Assembly (NCBI RefSeq): GCF_001443605.1
Contig: NZ_CP013118.1
Span: 3,807,001 to 3,871,000, forward strand
DNA length: 64,000 bases
Direction: 5' to 3'
Origin: Salinivirga cyanobacteriivorans
GTDB taxonomy: Bacteria; Bacteroidota; Bacteroidia; Bacteroidales; Salinivirgaceae
In this document: piece after piece, positions 35,920 through 46,600 of the stretch
Position numbering within the stretch: position 1 is the stretch's first letter
Layout: each line of letters begins with the position of its first letter
Translations under genes and position numbers: made by a program
The notes under the pieces: model-generated
The model's database searches: none
Seen by the model: only the letters and a program-made list of their open reading frames with translations
What the model was told of the DNA's origin: nothing

Positions 35920-37317
35920 CATTACTGTCCGATAAAAGCACGGAATTGATCAATTGATTTTTCAAAACTATGATTTTCTGAGAATTAAGGTTTGCATTTA
36001 ATGAATTTTTTAAAGTAAGCCTCAGAATAGAGAGGGCTGCATCAATTCGTCATAAGTTTTCTGCCAATCTTTGTCCGGATGCTCAAGAAACCTGAATAAA
36101 TGAATGTAGTTAAACAAATGAATTTTACAGAAGCTAACTAAATTGGAAAACGCCCATTTCCTCTTGAGCGTTTTTTGGATAACAGTCATCAATAGGTTTG
36201 CGATTAAGGCACAGTATATCTGTATTTTAATCGCATTTTCATTGTCCCCGAGAAAATATTTTAGCGGGAAATTTTGTTTTAATTGTTTGAACAGAAGTTC
36301 AATTTGCCATCGTAGTTTGTAAATAGCAGCTATTAAATCAGCCCTCATTTCAAACAAGTTAGTTAAAAACTCAAACCGTCTTTTAAGGGTTCTGTCGTAG
36401 AACTGGACTTTACGCAGCTTTAAAGGGCGTGTGTTATTCTCATATTTTACCTGAACTTCTATGATTTCATCTTTTTCAACCCCACTATGAATATGTTCTT
36501 CTATCTTACAATCATTTAGCGTTTTATATGCTGCATTGTCTTTTATTCGGGTGACAAAACCTGTATCTGTTTGCGAAAATTTATCAAAGGCTTTGTAGTC
36601 ATTATAGCCTTTGTCAAATACGTATATTGTGTTTGCATTATGCTTAAGACTATTTAACAATACATGGTCATGAGTGGCAGCACTGGTGAGCCAAACCATC
36701 TTGGGTGCAGTTTCGTCTACATTTATCGTTGCATGAAGTTTTATACCGCCTTTCTTTTTACCGGTTTTAGGATGCCGTCCAACACACTTCAATATATCCT
36801 TAAACAAACTGATGGTTGAGCTGTCAATAATCTCTACTTGTTTGTTTATTACATCTTTAATTCTGCTGTCCGAAATATAATGACCATATTGTTTGAGTAG
36901 CTTATTGTAGATTTCTCCGAACACATCACAATCTCTACGTTTAGTTGAATCTGACAAGGTACTTTTCTTTGGAATATGATTTAACTGAAAATGTTTGGTT
37001 TTACCTGATAAACCAAGCATTGCACCACTTACTTCGCGTAAGGATGTGCATTTGGCAAAAGAACAAAACAACATACTAATTAAGTGATCTTTTGTTTTGA
37101 ACTTCTTCACATAGTGATCTGAATTGTGCTTTTTTGCACTTGCAGTAATGATTTTTGAATCAATTAAGGAAATCAGCTGTCCGAAAACCGATGTTCCAAA
37201 AAAATGTGTAGTTTTATCCATAAGTAGAGTGTTTGTGGTAAAACAAATTTACTAAAAAAGAGAGAAGGAAGGCTACTGCAGTCTTCCTCCTCTCAAATTT
37301 TTATCGGACAACAGTGA
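35919..37317 (-). mobile_element. IS4-family insertion sequence, copy 1
   Basis: 1399 bp. Ends are imperfect inverted repeats, TCATTACTGTCCGATAAAA at the low-coordinate end and the complement of TCACTGTTGTCCGATAAAA at the other. It encodes one transposase, minus strand. No clean target-site duplication: the flanks TTCAATTT and TTAATTTT differ. Its 5' leader (37222-37317) contains a 12-bp hairpin (GAGAGGAGGAAG, one mismatch) followed by T6, which may block read-through transcription into the transposase. Nearly identical to copy 2 except in that leader. Confidence 0.9.
36022..37221 (-). CDS. IS4-family transposase (copy 1)
   Basis: 399 aa. DDE transposase: first Asp in EIIDSSTIS, second in VFDKGYNDY, and the IS4 signature Y-x2-R-x3-E-x6-K in YKLRWQIELLFKQLK. 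A DUF4372-like N-terminal domain (residues 1-75) precedes the catalytic core. Differs from copy 2 by only three residues. Intact, so probably still active or recently so. Confidence 0.95.
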   Translation of the reverse strand: MDKTTHFFGTSVFGQLISLIDSKIITASAKKHNSDHYVKKFKTKDHLISMLFCSFAKCTSLREVSGAMLGLSGKTKHFQLNHIPKKSTLSDSTKRRDCDVFGEIYNKLLKQYGHYISDSRIKDVINKQVEIIDSSTISLFKDILKCVGRHPKTGKKKGGIKLHATINVDETAPKMVWLTSAATHDHVLLNSLKHNANTIYVFDKGYNDYKAFDKFSQTDTGFVTRIKDNAAYKTLNDCKIEEHIHSGVEKDEIIEVQVKYENNTRPLKLRKVQFYDRTLKRRFEFLTNLFEMRADLIAAIYKLRWQIELLFKQLKQNFPLKYFLGDNENAIKIQIYCALIANLLMTVIQKTLKRKWAFSNLVSFCKIHLFNYIHLFRFLEHPDKDWQKTYDELMQPSLF

Positions 37318-37510
37318 AAAATTAATGTAAAAAAATCAAACCAATGCCTGTTGTTTTGGGATAAAAAAAACTTATCTTTAACGGAATAAATGATTAACCG
37401 AATGTATAAACGTTTAAATAAACGTTTAAAAACGGAAATAAGCGTACCCAAAGGTACACATATCTACCCCACGGTGGCAGGATATGGGGAACAGGTGCAC
37501 ATATTTACTA

Positions 37511-37519
37511 GTTGGGGCA
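37511..37519 (+). other. R'-like core box at the start of module 1
   Basis: GTTGGGGCA, an exact 9-base complement of the R''-like box at 49514-49522 at the far end of the same module. It resembles the integron R' consensus GTTRRRY except at the last base. No attC-like palindrome lies to its left, so this junction looks like insertion into a simple site. Confidence 0.5.
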
Positions 37520-37676
37520 CATGCAAAAAAAGACAACGGACACATTGACAATGACGAGTAACGACAGACATAATAGAATACATACCGACATTACGACAGG
37601 ACTAACTCGACTTGACCAACAGTGCAACCGGACAAGGACAATTGACCAGAAAGAAAAAATAAAAAGCCCACGCTTC

Positions 37677-37694
37677 GCATTTTTGAAAATTTCT
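37677..37694 (+). repeat. Module 1 inverted repeat, left copy
   Basis: GCATTTTTGAAAATTTCT, a perfect 18-bp complement of 49387-49404. It lies 11 bp outside hairpin A, mirroring the right copy outside hairpin C. Confidence 0.6.
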
Positions 37695-37705
37695 GCAACC
37701 GCACA

Positions 37706-37767
37706 TTGCACACATTTGCAAAGCCGCACAGGCCAACCCACAGACCAAGCTTTGCAAAAGAGTGCAA
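37706..37767. repeat. Hairpin repeat, copy A
   Basis: 19-nt arms (37706-37724 and 37749-37767) pair except for two A-A mismatches; 24-nt loop CGCACAGGCCAACCCACAGA and following bases. Family members B, C and D share the loop, the CACACATT/AAAGAGTG arm ends and the mismatch positions, while the inner arm sequence differs and co-varies. It lies 33 bp before the first defence gene. Confidence 0.75.
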
Positions 37768-37800
37768 TTTTGCCAGCGCGCAAAAGACCTTAATGGAAAT

Positions 37801-40647
37801 ATGAATTATCTCGAATGGAATAATGCGATCGGTAAATGGTTTTTCAACGAAGAGAAAGCCGAACAAGAAGTACAACTGTTTATTTCCAAGCATGATTTAG
37901 TTAAAATTGGCAGGGAGAAAGAACTTGACGGAGATACTGAAAAAATATTCCTCGATTTTATAGAAGCCATTAGAAAAGGTATTCCTGGGCAATCCTTGAA
38001 CGGTAATATCCTCGAACATGCCCTTTATGCCTATAATAAATGGCAGGAGAGCCCTGCAAAAATAGACGGGATACCAGTTGAGTACCCTTTATACTTGGGC
38101 TATTTAACCATATTTGTTTTGCCTTTAACAGAGAGTAATCAACCTGATTTACGTGTTGATGCTTATTATCCACGGGTAAGAACTTTTTTGAAAAAGTATG
38201 AGCTTCCCACAATGCCAACGCAAAATGAGTATTATAATTGGAACTCATTATGGGATGACTTATTTAACTGGAGCTTTGAAGAAAAGAATACTGAATTAGG
38301 ATATTTTGAAGTCCATCCATTTAAAAATGAAAGATGGGTATATGTAGGTAAACCCCTTTCGCAGAGTATTTTCCCCATTCATGCCCTCAGACAACTCCCT
38401 CAGTTTTTTGAAACTTCCGGTTTGGTTCCAGGAGAGGAAATAGAAGACAACACATTTAGGAAGCTTCTGTTAGCAAATGGGGAGAGAGGTTTAGGATTGT
38501 CAGAGAGGGTACTTAATGCCATACGTCAATCCAGTAATGAATTAGGACAATCCATTATAAGTATAGTGAAAAAGAACTACCTGGAATGGACTGGTAATAC
38601 GGATCAATATGATTCGGAAACTGAAACCATCAAAAAAGGAAATACAGTTGCCCAATTGCGTCTTTGTATTGAAGGAGACAAGGCCAGAGGATACAAGACT
38701 TATTACCGGCTATACACTAAACTGGACTTTCCCGAAGATTTGACATTCTTACATGATGAACGGGAGCATAAATGTCAGCAATTCGGCAAGGGGTGGTCGA
38801 AACCCTTATTCCTTCCGTTCAGCGAAGGAATGGAGCTTCAAGATGATTTGAATAAATGGAAAGCAAAGTTTCCAGAAAAGGATGTGAGGTTACTTATTGA
38901 AGGCAAAAACTTCCATTTGAGTGGTTGGGTTGAAGTACCATACATGGTTACATCAAGGATGTTGTTACTGGTAAAGGAAGAACAATCTCCATCCATAGAG
39001 GAATGGGGCGATTGTTTTTCAAAAGGTGATTTTAAAAAGATCCCAGCAACGGGAATACCCGATAGCCATGTTCTCTACGAAATATGTAATCCTCCCATCA
39101 ACCATCCTGACATTCCGGTGTTGCAATTTAAATCTGAGAAAAGGGTAATGATAACTGGCGGGCTTAAAACCCGGGCACGGACATGGCTAAATGACTTGCT
39201 TCCTGATGTTGAACTGGAGAATGGGCGTGGCAAAGAAACCGTTTACCTCGTATATGAAGACAGTGATGAAAAGATTCCGTTGAAGCGAAAGGATATTGAC
39301 CAACCTGTTTGGACACTTCCCCCAGACATCAAAATCAACAGGGGTTTTCATGTAAAAGTTGAAGGCAGTAAGGTAAAAGGAGAACAGTTAAGAAACTTTA
39401 TTGAAGGTTCCCAAGGTAAGGTAGAATTGCTTAACGAAGGGATGCTGCCAGCCCGTAATCAATTCGGTCAGATCATTAGCAGTGAAGAAAGTAATTCGTA
39501 CGTAATTGGAAGTAAGTTATTGACTGAAGATGAAAGAAAGTTATGGCTGCGTCAAGCATTATATTCGCGTGAATTCCGACCACAAATAACAAAAGGCAAG
39601 TACCTATCATCCGTGGAAAATGATTTCACCGGGTATAATAATTTACTTGTGAGTTTCCTAACTGTAAAAGGTGAAAGTTCTTCAAAAGATTATTTTGAAG
39701 CTTTTGAGTCAGTCTATCAAGAAAAGTTTGGTCCAGAAGAAATAGAATCACATCCAATTGAACTTTCCAGGTTAAAACGCTGGTCTCTAAACTACTTGGA
39801 TTACATGGGAATTTTGGATTACGAATATTCCACAAAGAAAATTGTAGTTAATCCCCCGCAATTTCTACTTATACCAACATGCAGTGGCAGGAAAGTGCTT
39901 TTGATTGGAGGCAGGACACCAGAGCTAATGCAAAAAGTCAAAGCGGAAACTGAAAAGGAAGGGTTGCACTTGAACCTTGAACCACAGGACATCTCTTTAT
40001 CCCCTTTCATCTTGCCACCAACTGTATCTGTTACGGGTTTTGATGAAAATGATGGGAATAGAATAGAGAGAAAATTGAGAAAAGTCGCTGAAGCCTGCTC
40101 CATATCCTTCGACCCAAATAAACTTCCACAGTTCAGGCTTGCAGAATTTTCGGGTAATATTGATGATTACAAAAGTCAACTGACACCCGATGAAAGATTT
40201 GATGATTCTGGTTGGCCTGCAAGGGTTTTTGACGTTGATCAATTACATTTTATTCCAATAGAAACACGAAGAATAGATAAAGGCTTCTCTCTCGTGGAAT
40301 ATCGGTTGACAGAATACAGCTTTAAACACAGGTTATGGATGAATGACCATCCTTATGATGTTAATAAGAACTGGGGGCGCTTTATGATTCTCAACCGTTA
40401 CAGAAAGGAAGTAATAATTAATGACAGAAAAAAGAACATAGTTGCTATTCCAGCAGCGTTGCCACTACCAAGATTAATTTCAGAAGCTATGACATTATTC
40501 AGTGGTAAAGCTCCTAAAAGGCTGTTTCTGGAAATTGAAGGAATCAATACATGGTTCAATATTTATGAAAATATTCCACCAATATTTGCTTCAAACTACT
40601 TTAGGAAAGTAGGACAAACGAAAAAAGAATTGACAATAAATTTATGA
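37801..40647 (+). CDS. Large defence-operon protein of unknown fold (Druantia-associated type)
   Basis: 948 aa from the ATG at 37801; an ATG 39 bp upstream would begin inside hairpin A. No signal peptide, membrane segment or recognisable enzyme motif; the chain is rich in beta-strand and aromatic residues. Large proteins of this kind are encoded beside DUF1998 helicases in Druantia systems (DruF/DruG or DruH), and by position this is the best candidate for one of them, but I cannot tell which. Its stop overlaps the helicase start (ATGA), so both are made together. Confidence 0.75.
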   Translation: MNYLEWNNAIGKWFFNEEKAEQEVQLFISKHDLVKIGREKELDGDTEKIFLDFIEAIRKGIPGQSLNGNILEHALYAYNKWQESPAKIDGIPVEYPLYLGYLTIFVLPLTESNQPDLRVDAYYPRVRTFLKKYELPTMPTQNEYYNWNSLWDDLFNWSFEEKNTELGYFEVHPFKNERWVYVGKPLSQSIFPIHALRQLPQFFETSGLVPGEEIEDNTFRKLLLANGERGLGLSERVLNAIRQSSNELGQSIISIVKKNYLEWTGNTDQYDSETETIKKGNTVAQLRLCIEGDKARGYKTYYRLYTKLDFPEDLTFLHDEREHKCQQFGKGWSKPLFLPFSEGMELQDDLNKWKAKFPEKDVRLLIEGKNFHLSGWVEVPYMVTSRMLLLVKEEQSPSIEEWGDCFSKGDFKKIPATGIPDSHVLYEICNPPINHPDIPVLQFKSEKRVMITGGLKTRARTWLNDLLPDVELENGRGKETVYLVYEDSDEKIPLKRKDIDQPVWTLPPDIKINRGFHVKVEGSKVKGEQLRNFIEGSQGKVELLNEGMLPARNQFGQIISSEESNSYVIGSKLLTEDERKLWLRQALYSREFRPQITKGKYLSSVENDFTGYNNLLVSFLTVKGESSSKDYFEAFESVYQEKFGPEEIESHPIELSRLKRWSLNYLDYMGILDYEYSTKKIVVNPPQFLLIPTCSGRKVLLIGGRTPELMQKVKAETEKEGLHLNLEPQDISLSPFILPPTVSVTGFDENDGNRIERKLRKVAEACSISFDPNKLPQFRLAEFSGNIDDYKSQLTPDERFDDSGWPARVFDVDQLHFIPIETRRIDKGFSLVEYRLTEYSFKHRLWMNDHPYDVNKNWGRFMILNRYRKEVIINDRKKNIVAIPAALPLPRLISEAMTLFSGKAPKRLFLEIEGINTWFNIYENIPPIFASNYFRKVGQTKKELTINL

Positions 40648-43600
40648 AAGACCCTATTGGATCATTTGAAACGATAAAAGAGAATTTCGTCCGGTACGTT
40701 AAAACGGCTTTCAAGACCAAATTTGATAGCCTGGAAGATGAACGTGAAGCGCTGTTAAACGAAGACAAAGTTCTTTACCGGCAACCCTGGATTGAGCCAT
40801 TACCTGAATACAAATCGAGTGGAAAAACTATCAACGACCTTTCTTCCGAAGATTTACCAGGGTTAAATGAGGCGCAACAGGATACGTTCAAAGGCTTGGT
40901 CAGTCAAGGGCTTATACCCGGTTATCAACTTCATGCCCATCAAGCTCAAATGTTAAAAGAAGCATTGTCTGGAAAGAATTGTATCATAACCTCCGGAACC
41001 GGCTCTGGGAAAACCGAATCATTCCTTTTACCCCTGTTTGCACAAATATCGAAAGAATTTTCTTCATGGAGTGCTACCGGCCAGAAAGAGCAATATGCAG
41101 ATAGTTGGTGGAGGGGTACTCTAAGCGCACGGGAGATTGTTGACACAGAAAACGGTTTTGTCCTTAGTAATGAAGTCCGGCAAAGGGCGCACGAAACACG
41201 TCCCCAAGCAATGCGGGCAATGATACTGTATCCCATGAATGCCCTGGTGGAAGATCAAATGACCCGGTTGAGAATTGCACTGGATTCAAGCCCTGTAAGG
41301 CAATGGCTTAATGAGAACACTGGGGGCAATACTATTTCATTTGGAAGGTACAATGGTTCAACACCGATTGCGGGAAAACTGGAAAGGTTGAATGAAGATG
41401 GGATTCCCGGAATCAACACCACGAAGGTTAACTCACTTATGCGGGAATTACAGGCAATCGAAAGGAACCAACAAAAGGTTGAGGAATATATACGGCAGGA
41501 AAGGCAAAAAGGAAATGAAGTGGATGAGAAAGAACTGAAGTCTTTTTTTCAGAGGCTCGATGGTGCTGAAATGAGATGCCGGTTTGACATGCAGGTTGCC
41601 CCACCGGACATAATGATCACCAACTTTTCCATGCTTAGTATCATGCTGATGCGGGATATTGACGGCCCGGTTTTTGAAAAAACACGCCAGTGGCTTGCTT
41701 GTGAAGACCTGCCGGAAGATAAGCGTGACCAGGAAAAACAAAACAGGATATTCCATCTTGTCATTGATGAACTGCACCTGTACCGGGGGACACAAGGAAC
41801 AGAAATAGCATACCTGTTGAAACTGGTTATGAAACGCTTAGGATTGCATCCAGGCCACCCACAATTGAGGATATTGGCTTCCAGTGCTTCTTTGGAACCA
41901 AATGATGAAAAGAGTTTAGAGTATGTAGGAGATTTCTTCGGGTTCAGGAAAGAAGATGTCAAAGATAAGTTCGAGATTGTTACAGGTGAATTAAGTCCGG
42001 TGGATCCACTGCCGGAAGAAGATGCCCCATTGCCAACCAATCCCTTTATTGAAGTTTGCAAGGCATACACATCAACGAGACATCAGGTTGACGATCCTGC
42101 ATTTTCGGAAGCATGTGTATCCGCAGGTAATACGTTACGTCAAGTCTTCGGTATTGACGACAATGTTTCGTCTATTCAGGACTTCTTACAATTACTCCTT
42201 CACCCAGAAATCAAGCTTCGTGAAAGGTTTTTTGATGCATGCAGTGTAGTACATGATGGGAAAAAAGTACCCCGTCCAGTTTGTACATTCAGGAAGCCTG
42301 GGGATGGTAACCCTCCTGACCTTCCTTATTTTTTTGAGGCCTTGTTTGGGCAGGTGAATGAAGAAAAATTACGCCACGCAGCAAGGGGACTGTTAATAGC
42401 CCGTTCCCTGTTTGATGAACCCCAATATAAGAATCTATTCCAGCAAGCTGGAAGGAGCTTGCAAAGATTCCGATTTCATTACTTTTTCAGGAACATTGAA
42501 GGAATGTGGGCTTCTACATCATCAGAAAACCCGGAAGATTCAAGGACATCAGGTAAACTCTATCCTGTACCGAGAATCAAATCGGAAGATGGGCACCGTG
42601 TATTGGAACTTTTATATTGTGATAATTGCGGTACAACACTGTTTGGAGGTAAGAGGGGAGCGCCAGGTGATACGAATGCTTTCTGCGAATTACTTCCGGT
42701 AAGCCCTAACATCGAGGGCATCCCTGAAAAAACACCGGCAAAACTGGTTGAGAAAAGAACATACCAGGAATATGGTGTATTCTGGCCTCAAGGTGACCAG
42801 GAGTTTATTGCACATGAAAGGACACGGGGTGAATGGGATCACCCCCACGATGCCTGGTGGAGGCAATTAACAGTAGAAGGTGCAACTTCCACTGAATATA
42901 CCGCACAATGGGTTGAAGCCTATCTGAACAAGCATTCAGGCGATGTAGTTCCATACAGCATTGAGGTTGAAGAAAAACCTGGAAACTGGGTAAAAGGATA
43001 CTTTTTCAGGGTACTCAGGGATTCGGATAACTCCGGTGTTGCTGATACCAGATTACAAGCGAACAAGGATGAGTTTGGAAATATGATTGACACGCATAAA
43101 GCACTTCCTTGTACTTGTCCGGGGTGTGGTGTCAATGAACAGTACAGAGCTAAAGGATCATCTATTCGTGGATTCAGAACTGGATTTGCTAAAACTACCC
43201 AGTTATTTGCAAAGGAACTTGTTTACCAGTTGCCAGAGAGTGCAAAACAGAGAAAACTCGTTGTGTTTTCGGATAGCCGGGAAGATGCAGCACAAATAGC
43301 GAATGGTATTGAAAGAAACCATTTTACAGATTTATTGCGTGAAAATTTGATTAAGGAATTGCATGACACAATAATTACAAGAGCCAGAATAATAGAAAGG
43401 TATAATTCAGGTGAAGATTTAGATGAACTAAGAACTACCTACCAGGAAAAGATAGATGAAGTAGAGGAAGTAATTGAAAACAGCGAAATAAGTCAAGACA
43501 CACCGAACCAGAGAAAACAAGAAAAGAGACGAAATGCTATCCAGCAAATTCAAGAGATCAAAAACCGGATAATCAAAGTAAGAGACCTTGTACGTTCTGT

Positions 43601-46600
43601 GGACCCTGATAAATGCGCTCCGTTAATCAAAAGGTTCATTCAGCTTGGAGTCAATCCTGGCGGACCTTCCATTAATCTTCAGGAGATACAGGATGGCGAC
43701 ACTGCCAAAGAGTGGTACAAGTTGTTTGACTTTACAAAAGGAACTGAAAAATGGATAGACGATGAATCTAATTTCCGGGGACAAATCGAAAGGGGAACAT
43801 TTGTTCAATTGGCCAGCTTGTTTTTTGGAAACCTGTTTTACTCCCTTGAAGCATCAGGATTAGGTTATCTGACGGTCAATACTACTGCTGAACCTTTGAC
43901 ACATAATGCTGCCAATGCCGGATTGATTCGTGACCGATTCCTGGAGGTAATCAATTCATCTATCCGCATACTTGGACATAAATATAAATACATGCCTAAT
44001 GATTTTGACAACCCCCGAATTCTGGATGTAACTGATTATAATTCGTTTCCATCACTATTCAAGAAGTATATCCGGAAGGTCGCAGAACTCAACAGTATTG
44101 AAGAAACTGACTTGGGTGAAGCAGTATTAAATGCTTTGACAGCTCTTGATGTGTTGACTGGTCAGGGGATTAATACGCAGGAACTTTATATAAAGGTAGC
44201 AACCGGGGACGATCCGGTATGGGAAAGTCCAAGAGGGAGCCGTCCCCACCTTCATAAGTCTGCCGGTGTTTGCACCCAGTTTCCAGAAGGGCCACCAATA
44301 CCTGAAAACTCAACCAGTATTTGCAAAAACTTCTGGAACAATAATTACCTTTCGTATCATTCTGCGGTTGAAAACCGGAATCCCATCCGGCTGCATTGTG
44401 AGGAATTGACCGGGCAAACGGATAACCAGTTTGAACGTCAAAGGCATTTCAGGGACATTATCCTGCAAGATGACGGGCAACCGTTGGCAAAGAGCATTGA
44501 CTTGTTAAGTGTAACAACAACCCTGGAAGTTGGCGTTGATATTGGTTCCCTGCAAGCCGTGATGCTGGCTAACATGCCACCACAACGGTTTAATTACCAG
44601 CAACGGGTAGGCCGTGCCGGACGGAGAGGTCAGGCATTTTCAGTGATCCTCACTTTTTGCAGGGGGCGCAGCCATGATGAATTTTATTTTAACCATACCC
44701 ATAAAATCACTGGTGATCCACCTCCCCCTCCCTTCTTGACAATGGGACAAGACAGGATTATCAAACGGCTGCTTTCAAAGGAGGTATTGAGACAAGCCTT
44801 TATACCACTCATGGCTGACATACGGGAAGATATATTAACCCTTTCCAGGAACGAAAGGCAAACAAGTGTTCATGGGGAATTTGGAAAGACCGACCATTGG
44901 CAGAATTACAGGGAAAGCGTCCAGGAATGGATTAACCGTAACCGTGCGGAAATAGAGAGAACAGTCGAGGCATTGAAGCCGGGTATTGACCCAGGCAAGA
45001 AGCAAGAGCTAGCCGACTGGATAATCAGTAACAGTGATGATGGTTTTATGGTAAAAGTTAACCAAGTAATTGAGAATGATGAAATTTCAACAATTGACAT
45101 ATCCGAAAAACTTGCAGAGGGTGGTGTGTTACCCATGTTTGGTATGCCAACTTCAGTGCGTAACCTATACCATGAGATAGCTTATGACGGACGGGATTAC
45201 AACCTTAAATCCATTGATAGGAATACAGACCTTGCCATATACGAGTTTGCCCCAGGTGCTCAAAAAACAAAAGACAAGGCTATCCATACTTCAATCGGCT
45301 TCACAGATGATTTTATTACAAGAAATGGCCGGTGGGGTGATCCGGTAATTGTTAATGGCTCCCCGTTTTATAACGAAAGGTGGATGGTTAAATGTAAAAC
45401 ATGCAATTTCATTGCAACACAACGGGAAGAACCAGAACAAAACATTTGTGAATATTGTGGGGAAACAGAAAGGGTGGATATTTTCCCAATAAAGTCCCCG
45501 GTTGCATACCGTACAAACCTGTCGGGCGGAAACGATTCAAAGGAGAACTCTGAAATAACCCTTTCAAGGCCTCCGATACTTGCTGAAAGCAATGATGAGG
45601 AATCCCTGGTACAAGAAGCATCAGGCAACAACTTCCTGGCTAAACTCGCAGACAGAGATATTACATGGCGGGTCAATACGAATGGAGATTTGCTGTTTGA
45701 AGGGAAACAGGTAAGAACAGGGAACTTGTTCCCTTTTAACCGGAACCAATGGGTTAATTTCAGTAACCAGTGGATATTGAGGGGAATAGAAGATAATAGT
45801 GAATCCGGATACCGGTTTAATGTCCACGACAATGAAGATGCTTATGAAAAAATTGCGCTTGCAGCACATAAGAACACTGAAATTTTAAGGATTCACCCCA
45901 TTCACATTTCACCGGCCCTTACTCTGGACATGTTTAACCAGGTATCGTCTCTGAATTATGCCGGAATACGGTCAGCATTTTACTCCGCAGCATTCCTGTT
46001 GCAAAGGGTGATAGCAGACAAGCTCGATGTGGATCCAGTTGAAATAGAGATAGCAGACATACGGAAGATATCTTCGGAAAACGGCAGGGATATGGCTGAA
46101 ATCATTCTGACTGATGAGCTTCCGAATGGTTCCGGGTTTGTCCGGCATTTATTCAATAATATCAATGAAACTATCCAGGAAGCCATAACACCACAGGAAG
46201 GAATAACCTATTTGGGCAATATTCATTCTGAATCGCACAGGCAATCGTGTAAAGATGCTTGTTATGATTGCCTGAAGGTTTTCAGGAATATGAATTATCA
46301 TGGCTTGCTTGACTGGCGGTTAGGTATTGCCTTGATGCGGGTAATGACAAGCAGGAATTATCTGGCAGGGGCTGACGGTCAATTCAACGGATTTCTTGAA
46401 CTGGAAGGATGGCCTGAAGATGCTACACGGTTGCGGGATAGTTTCGCAGAAAGTTTTGAGTTTGATGTACTGGAGGGATTTGAATTGCCTGCGGTTCTGG
46501 TCTCTAAAACCAGAATATATTATGTAATAATCATTCACCCACTTTGGAATTGCAAAATTAATGAAAGCGGGATACCGGATGTCCCTGATAACACTTGGTT

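Larger units (their letters stand above)
37318..37800. other. Intergenic region at the start of module 1
   Basis: No convincing gene. It holds a direct repeat of AAACGTTTA around 37405-37430, a small GTACC/GGTAC hairpin near 37446, the R'-like box at 37511-37519, the inverted repeat at 37677-37694 and hairpin A at 37706-37767. The short open frames here cross these repeats and are not credible genes. Confidence 0.6.

Noticed and set aside
37318-37510. A complete attC-like palindrome left of cassette 1
   Set aside because: Only the R'-like box is present; none of the shared central words (GACAG, CTCCGAAA) or complementary arms occur in the 200 bp to its left.
37508-37893. Reading frames of 91-100 aa upstream of the defence operon
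   Set aside because: They overlap hairpin A and are produced by its low stop-codon content on both strands.
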